A stretch of 64,000 nucleotides of DNA from CALLMM01 sp964429855 (GTDB lineage Bacteria > Armatimonadota > Chthonomonadetes > Chthonomonadales > CAJBBX01), in NCBI GenBank assembly GCA_964429855.1, contig CAYSDM010000015.1:1-64000 (forward strand), given 5' to 3'. The notes under the pieces were generated by a model. The model made no database searches, was not told the origin of the DNA, and saw nothing but the letters and a program-made list of their open reading frames with translations. The position numbers were made by a program, and so were the translations under genes. Below are positions 60,374 to 64,000 of the stretch, piece after piece (the first letter of the stretch is position 1; every line of letters begins with the position of its first letter).

Positions 60374-60497
60374 GAAAAACGTCCTCCTTGTGTTAGGAAG
60401 CATTGCGCTCCGTTAAGCGCTCGGAACGCTGTCTTGATTATCGGAACACGGCTGATCCAGTCTCAGAGACCACAGCCCCACGCCCTCAAACGAGCAC

Positions 60498-60532
60498 AGT
60501 ATATATCGCAGGTTGTTGATTTGTCAAATCAA
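60498..60532 (-). promoter_or_regulatory. Promoter with a palindrome over its -35 box
   Basis: On the minus strand, TTGACA (60527-60522) and TATACT (60503-60498) are 18 bases apart. The perfect palindrome TTGATTTG-T-CAAATCAA (60516-60532) covers the -35 box and runs into the stop codon of the upstream hyuA gene, a good place for a repressor. Confidence 0.75.
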
Positions 60533-62544
60533 TGCCCCGATCCGCGCCGCAGATGCAGGTTCCTCTGCAAATCGGTCGCGGCAAGCCAGCCGGAAGGCAG
60601 ATAGGTGGTCGCATCCTCCTGAATAATCAGCGCCGGGCCGGAGACCTCCCGTCCTGTCTCCAGCATCTCACGCGCATAGAGCAGACCTTCTCGCCAGCCT
60701 CCCTGCTCCCACAGGCGCGTCGGTTGTGCATCCATGCGGCTATTGTTCGGGCAAGTCGCAGCGGAGGGGGGAGATGCCGCGAGGGATTTCGCCTCCTCCG
60801 CGCGCCGGTTTGCGCCGACCGCCGTCAGCCCGACCGTCACGATCTCCACCGGTTGCGCAGGGTCGGAGTGCCCGTAGCGTTCGCGATGGGCGCGATGAAA
60901 AGACTTCGCCGCCGAGTCAAGCCGTCGCCGAAAGGGAACCCGCAGGGCGTAGGACTGCCCGACATAACGCGCCTCGACAAACGGCTCCAGAAAGACGGCG
61001 TTCGGGGGTACCCCTTCGCGCCCCATCTCTACGCGCGCCTGCTCCGCCATCGGACGCAGGGTCTCCGCCAGAAAGGAGTCATAGCTCTCCTGCGCCGGGA
61101 CGAAGAGCGTGCGCTGATACTCGCGGCGCACATCCGCCAGCGCCAACCCGAGCGCGGAAAATGCGCCCGGATACCGGGGGATCAGCACGGCGCGCGCGCC
61201 GACCGCCTCCGCCAGCGCGCAGGCGTGCAGCCCCCCGGCTCCCCCGAAGGAGACCAGTGTATAGTCCGCCGGATCGCGCCCGCGCTCCACCGAGATATGC
61301 CGCAGCGCGCGCGCCATCTGCGCGTTCACCACCTCCAGCACTCCTTCGGCAGCGGCTTCCGCCGACAATCCGAGCGTTTGCGCAAAGACGGCGAATTGCG
61401 CGCGAACCCGCTCTGCATCCAGCGGCAGCCTCCCCGCCAGCCGCAACGATGCGGGAAGACGCCCGAGAAGCACATTCGCATCCGTCACGGTCAGATGATC
61501 GCCGCGTCCGTAGGCGACCGGACCGGGATCGGCTCCCGCGCTCTGCGGACCGACCCGCATTCCGCCGCCCGCATCTATGCGCGCCAGGGATCCGCCGCCT
61601 GCCCCGACCGTATGAATATCCAGCATCGGCGTCAGCAGCGGCAGCCCCGCCACCTCGCCGGTTCGCACCGTTTCGGGCGTGCCGTCTATCAGGGCGACAT
61701 CGGTCGAGGTTCCGCCCATGTCAAAGGTCATGATCCGACGGATGCCCGCCTCTCTCGCTGTGCGCGCCGCCGCCACCAGTCCCCCCGCCGGACCGGAGAG
61801 GGCGGTTTTGACCGCGTTGGCGGCGGCTTCTTCGGCGCGCAGCGTGCCGCCGTTCGACTGCATCACCGCCAGTCGTCCCGCCTGAAGCTCCCTGACTCGC
61901 TCCTGCAGCCGACCGATATAGCGAGTCATGATCGGCGCGACGAAGGCGTTGGCGCAGACGGTGCTGGCGCGCTCGTACTCCCGATACTCCGGCGCGACCT
62001 CGCAGGAGAGCGAGACGTGCAGACCGCGCGCTCGCGCCTGCCGCCCTGCCTCCCGTTCATGTGCGGGACTCAGAAAAGAGAAGAGAAAACAGACCGCCAG
62101 CGACTCGACGCCCTGCGCCTGTATCTCGTCGAGAACGCGATCCAGCTCCACAGCATCCAGCGGCGTGACCACCGCGCCGTGCACGTCCAGACGTTCCGGA
62201 ACCTCATAGCGCAGTTGGCGAGGGATGAGCGGGTCGCGGGGGCGGGGAGTCAGGGAGTAGAGTTCCTTGCGGGTCTGCCGGGCGATCTCCAGCACATCGC
62301 GGCAGCCCTGCGTGGTGAGAAGAGCCGTCTTCGCGCCGCGCCGTTCGAGCAGGGCATTGGTCGCCACCGTCGTGCCGTGCACCACCGAAAATCCCGGAAA
62401 GAGCGGCAACAGTCGAAGCCCTTCCATAATCGCCTGAGAGGGATCCGCGGGCGTGGAGGGGACTTTGCAGACGCGCAGATTCCCCGCTGCATCCTGCGAC
62501 ACAAAATCGGTGAAGGTTCCGCCGGTATCTACGCCAACGATCAT
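60529..62544 (-). CDS. Hydantoinase/oxoprolinase family protein, HyuA-like
   Basis: A 671-residue protein like the A subunit of ATP-dependent hydantoinase/5-oxoprolinase enzymes. Marks are MIVGVDTGGTFTDFV at the start, VVHGTTVATNALLERRGAKTALLTT near residue 55, and IMTFDMGGTSTDVALIDG near 270. Such proteins normally work with HyuB (or are fused in 5-oxoprolinase). No hyuB is downstream; the only partner is an overlapping alpha/beta hydrolase upstream. The enzyme may act on hydantoin, oxoproline or acetone-like substrates; which one is not clear. Confidence 0.88.
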   Translation of the reverse strand: MIVGVDTGGTFTDFVSQDAAGNLRVCKVPSTPADPSQAIMEGLRLLPLFPGFSVVHGTTVATNALLERRGAKTALLTTQGCRDVLEIARQTRKELYSLTPRPRDPLIPRQLRYEVPERLDVHGAVVTPLDAVELDRVLDEIQAQGVESLAVCFLFSFLSPAHEREAGRQARARGLHVSLSCEVAPEYREYERASTVCANAFVAPIMTRYIGRLQERVRELQAGRLAVMQSNGGTLRAEEAAANAVKTALSGPAGGLVAAARTAREAGIRRIMTFDMGGTSTDVALIDGTPETVRTGEVAGLPLLTPMLDIHTVGAGGGSLARIDAGGGMRVGPQSAGADPGPVAYGRGDHLTVTDANVLLGRLPASLRLAGRLPLDAERVRAQFAVFAQTLGLSAEAAAEGVLEVVNAQMARALRHISVERGRDPADYTLVSFGGAGGLHACALAEAVGARAVLIPRYPGAFSALGLALADVRREYQRTLFVPAQESYDSFLAETLRPMAEQARVEMGREGVPPNAVFLEPFVEARYVGQSYALRVPFRRRLDSAAKSFHRAHRERYGHSDPAQPVEIVTVGLTAVGANRRAEEAKSLAASPPSAATCPNNSRMDAQPTRLWEQGGWREGLLYAREMLETGREVSGPALIIQEDATTYLPSGWLAATDLQRNLHLRRGSGH

Positions 62545-63515
62545 TTTTCGCCCAGGAATTCGCGAATATACTGCGTGACCAGCCCCGGCTCTTCATGCAC
62601 CACCCAGTGACCAGCATTCGGAATACGTCGGATGGTCAATATGGGAACGTACTTCTCCAGCCCCTTCAGGTTGCCCGTAAGCAGCGCGGTGTCCTTCTCG
62701 CCCCAGATCACCAGAGTCGGGATACGCACCTCCATCGAGGGAAAGAGCCGGGACAGGTCTTCCGCCGGTTCGGCGGAAGCTGAGCGAGTAGCAGGCGGAC
62801 CGACGCGGGCGGCGCGATAGTAGTTGAGTCCCCCGGTCAACGCGCCGGGCTGCCCCCACGCCTCCAGATAACGCTTCTTCTTCTCTTCCGTGAAGGCGCC
62901 GGGACGCGCTCCGCCAAAGACACCCATTGCCAGCGTCGCGTAGTTGTTGGCGCTCAATCCCGCTTCCGCCTGCGGGCTGCGGAAGAAGTTCATGTAGGCG
63001 CTCGCCTGCTGCTGCTGCGGGTTTTCGCGCAGTTCGCGGGAAAAGATCGCCGGATGGGGCGCGTTGATGATCACCAGCCTCTCCAGCATCTCCGGATGCG
63101 CCAGCGCAAAGGCATAAGCGACTGCCCCTCCCCAGTCGTGTCCGACCAGAATCGCCTTTTTCCCCGGACTTATCTGTTCCAGAAGACCTTTGACATCCGC
63201 CGTCAGCAGCGGAATGGCGTACTCTTCCACGCGCGCGGGCTTGTCGGAGAGATTGTAGCCGCGCATATCCACCGCCACCGCCCGATAGTCCCGCCCGAAC
63301 TCCGGCAGTATATCGTTCCAGGCGTACCAGAACTCCGGGAAGCCGTGCAGAAACAGGATCACCTGCCCCTTCCCGATGGCGGCATAGTGCAATTTGATCC
63401 CGTTGACCGTCGCAAATTCGTGCTGGAACATGGGCTGTCTCTTTTCGGCGGCTTCCTGCGCCCCGACTCCTCCTCCGATGTAAAGCAGCATCGCAGCCAG
63501 TATCACTCTTCGCAT
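62541..63515 (-). CDS. Exported alpha/beta hydrolase, epoxide hydrolase-like
   Basis: A 324-residue hydrolase. The ATG at 63515 gives a signal peptide (RRVILAAMLLYIGGGVGAQE) with AGGAG before it; the longer frame is made from a dispersed repeat. The oxyanion motif is FLHGFPEFWYAW, the nucleophile aspartate is in VGHDWGGAVAY near residue 125, and the catalytic histidine in NAGHWVVHEEP near 298. These features are like soluble epoxide hydrolases and haloalkane dehalogenases. Its stop overlaps the HyuA start (ATGA). Confidence 0.87.
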   Translation of the reverse strand: MRRVILAAMLLYIGGGVGAQEAAEKRQPMFQHEFATVNGIKLHYAAIGKGQVILFLHGFPEFWYAWNDILPEFGRDYRAVAVDMRGYNLSDKPARVEEYAIPLLTADVKGLLEQISPGKKAILVGHDWGGAVAYAFALAHPEMLERLVIINAPHPAIFSRELRENPQQQQASAYMNFFRSPQAEAGLSANNYATLAMGVFGGARPGAFTEEKKKRYLEAWGQPGALTGGLNYYRAARVGPPATRSASAEPAEDLSRLFPSMEVRIPTLVIWGEKDTALLTGNLKGLEKYVPILTIRRIPNAGHWVVHEEPGLVTQYIREFLGEK

Positions 63516-63562
63516 AGCGGAAGCCTCTCCTTCCAGTACGTCGTCAAGATAGTTTGGATGGC

Positions 63563-63617
63563 TGTCATTCTGAGCGAAGCGCAACCCGGTTGTCATTCTG
63601 AGCGAAGCGAAGAATCT
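63563..63617. repeat. Two direct copies of a dispersed 19-base repeat
   Basis: TGTCATTCTGAGCGAAGCG occurs at 63563-63581 and 63591-63609, 28 bases apart; the second copy continues into AAGAATCT. The same phrase is a familiar intergenic repeat of several bacterial phyla. It is probably a REP-like or mobile short element without coding function. Confidence 0.75.
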
Positions 63618-63747
63618 GAAGATGTCTCGCTGCGCTCGACAGGACAGCCAGGCGATGCGACCCTTCGACCTTGAATGAGAAAGAGCGTATATGATCTGTC
63701 ATTTCACCCGGACCGAAGCGATTTCCTACCTGATCTTTACCCTTTGA

Positions 63748-63776
63748 TTGTCTTCACGGATGGGTTGCAGTATAAT
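63748..63776 (+). promoter_or_regulatory. Promoter of the terminal cytochrome gene
   Basis: TTGTCT (63748-63753) and a perfect TATAAT (63771-63776) are 17 bases apart, about 38 bases upstream of the ATG at 63814. Confidence 0.7.
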
Positions 63777-63813
63777 GATCCCAACGAAGCCTTCCGCAAC
63801 AGGATGATTTGCC

Positions 63814-64000
63814 ATGTCACGCCTCTTCGCGCTGCTTCCTGCGATCCTTCTCCCTCTCGCGCTTCTGGGCTGGACGGCGCGAGAGCCGAATCGCGCCCAC
63901 AACGCCGAAGTAGATTTCCGCCGACAGATCGAGCCTTATCTGAAGGCGCAGTGCGGCAGCTGTCACGGAGAGACGCAGCGAACCAGCGGTTTTTCCATGG
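63814..64000 (+). CDS. Planctomycete-type cytochrome c protein, N-terminus only
   Basis: Sixty-two residues are visible before the window ends. A signal peptide (LFALLPAILLPLALLGW) precedes VDFRRQIEPYLKAQCGSCHG, the typical start of planctomycete-type cytochrome domains with a CxxCH heme motif at about residue 47. Such proteins often continue into DUF1549/DUF1553 or related oxidoreductase domains. The remainder lies outside the window. Confidence 0.75.
   Translation, partial: MSRLFALLPAILLPLALLGWTAREPNRAHNAEVDFRRQIEPYLKAQCGSCHGETQRTSGFSM

Noticed and set aside
63516..63596. N-terminal extension of the epoxide-hydrolase-like protein
   Set aside because: The extra 27 residues are translated from the dispersed repeat and would hide a good signal peptide.
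1..64000. tRNA genes, rRNA genes, CRISPR arrays, insertion sequences and prophage genes
   Set aside because: I looked for T-loop consensus, regularly spaced repeats, transposase motifs and phage structural genes and found none I could support.

Overview
The window looks like chromosomal DNA of a GC-rich, diderm, heterotrophic bacterium. The lineage is an inference. The gene set fits Armatimonadota or a related planctomycete-like group: many secreted glycosidases, Tat-exported oxidoreductases, clustered phytanoyl-CoA dioxygenase (PhyH) proteins, FG-GAP and BNR repeat proteins, planctomycete-type cytochromes and two small outer-membrane barrels. There is no rRNA gene to settle it. The restriction enzyme is closest to an enzyme known from a thermophile, which hints at a warm habitat but does not prove it.

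Layout. 1-5.7 kb: a secreted clan GH-A glycosidase (cut by the window edge), a GH15 glucoamylase-like enzyme with a C-terminal zinc-finger-like tail, a half-length CarB and a histidine phosphatase. 5.8-12.5 kb: a co-directional sugar-type ABC importer (binding protein and two permeases, no ATPase) enclosing three PhyH-family proteins and followed by a sialidase-like propeller. 12.6-16.2 kb: a membrane Ser/Thr kinase, a DUF423 protein, FabI, a DinB-like protein and an HD protein. 16.4-19.4 kb: a small defence island, with a PIN-domain toxin-like pair and a wrecked MmeI-type restriction-modification gene that has lost its methyltransferase core. 19.4-25.7 kb: a GH36 enzyme with an inserted sandwich domain, a secreted propeller, an FG-GAP protein and an RNase Z-like enzyme.

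26.3-32.6 kb: a four-gene minus-strand operon of a CehA/McbA-type metallohydrolase, a LysM plus peptidoglycan-binding-domain protein, a small sandwich protein and an 893-residue eukaryote-like phospholipase D. The last three resemble effector modules of contractile secretion systems. 32.8-39.4 kb: a Met-rich exported protein, a small acidic protein, a Tat-exported amine oxidase, an enolase-superfamily dehydratase and a GH9 glucanase. 39.6-41.2 kb: an A/T-richer restriction-modification pair whose nuclease closely resembles BstYI. 41.3-48.7 kb: a multi-domain cytochrome, thiol peroxidase and two tandem ArnT-like glycosyltransferases.

48.8-53 kb: an iron-uptake operon read leftwards from a strong promoter: DtxR-type repressor, FeoB split into separate GTPase and membrane proteins, a seven-cysteine protein, FeoA and a methyltransferase. 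53-64 kb: DUF92, alkyladenine glycosylase, Gfo/Idh/MocA oxidoreductase, a PolX-like N-terminal domain alone, dienelactone hydrolase behind a 44-residue Tat-leader ORF, a second RNase Z-like enzyme, RecO, two outer-membrane barrels, HyuA without HyuB, an epoxide-hydrolase-like enzyme, a short dispersed repeat and the start of a planctomycete-type cytochrome.

Together the genes describe a polysaccharide and glycoconjugate scavenger that secretes hydrolases and imports the released sugars. The main novelty candidates are the PhyH/ABC cluster (one PhyH has H-x-G in place of H-x-D), the phospholipase D cassette, the split FeoB operon and the core-deleted restriction gene. Coordinates and motifs were read by eye; no database search was run.
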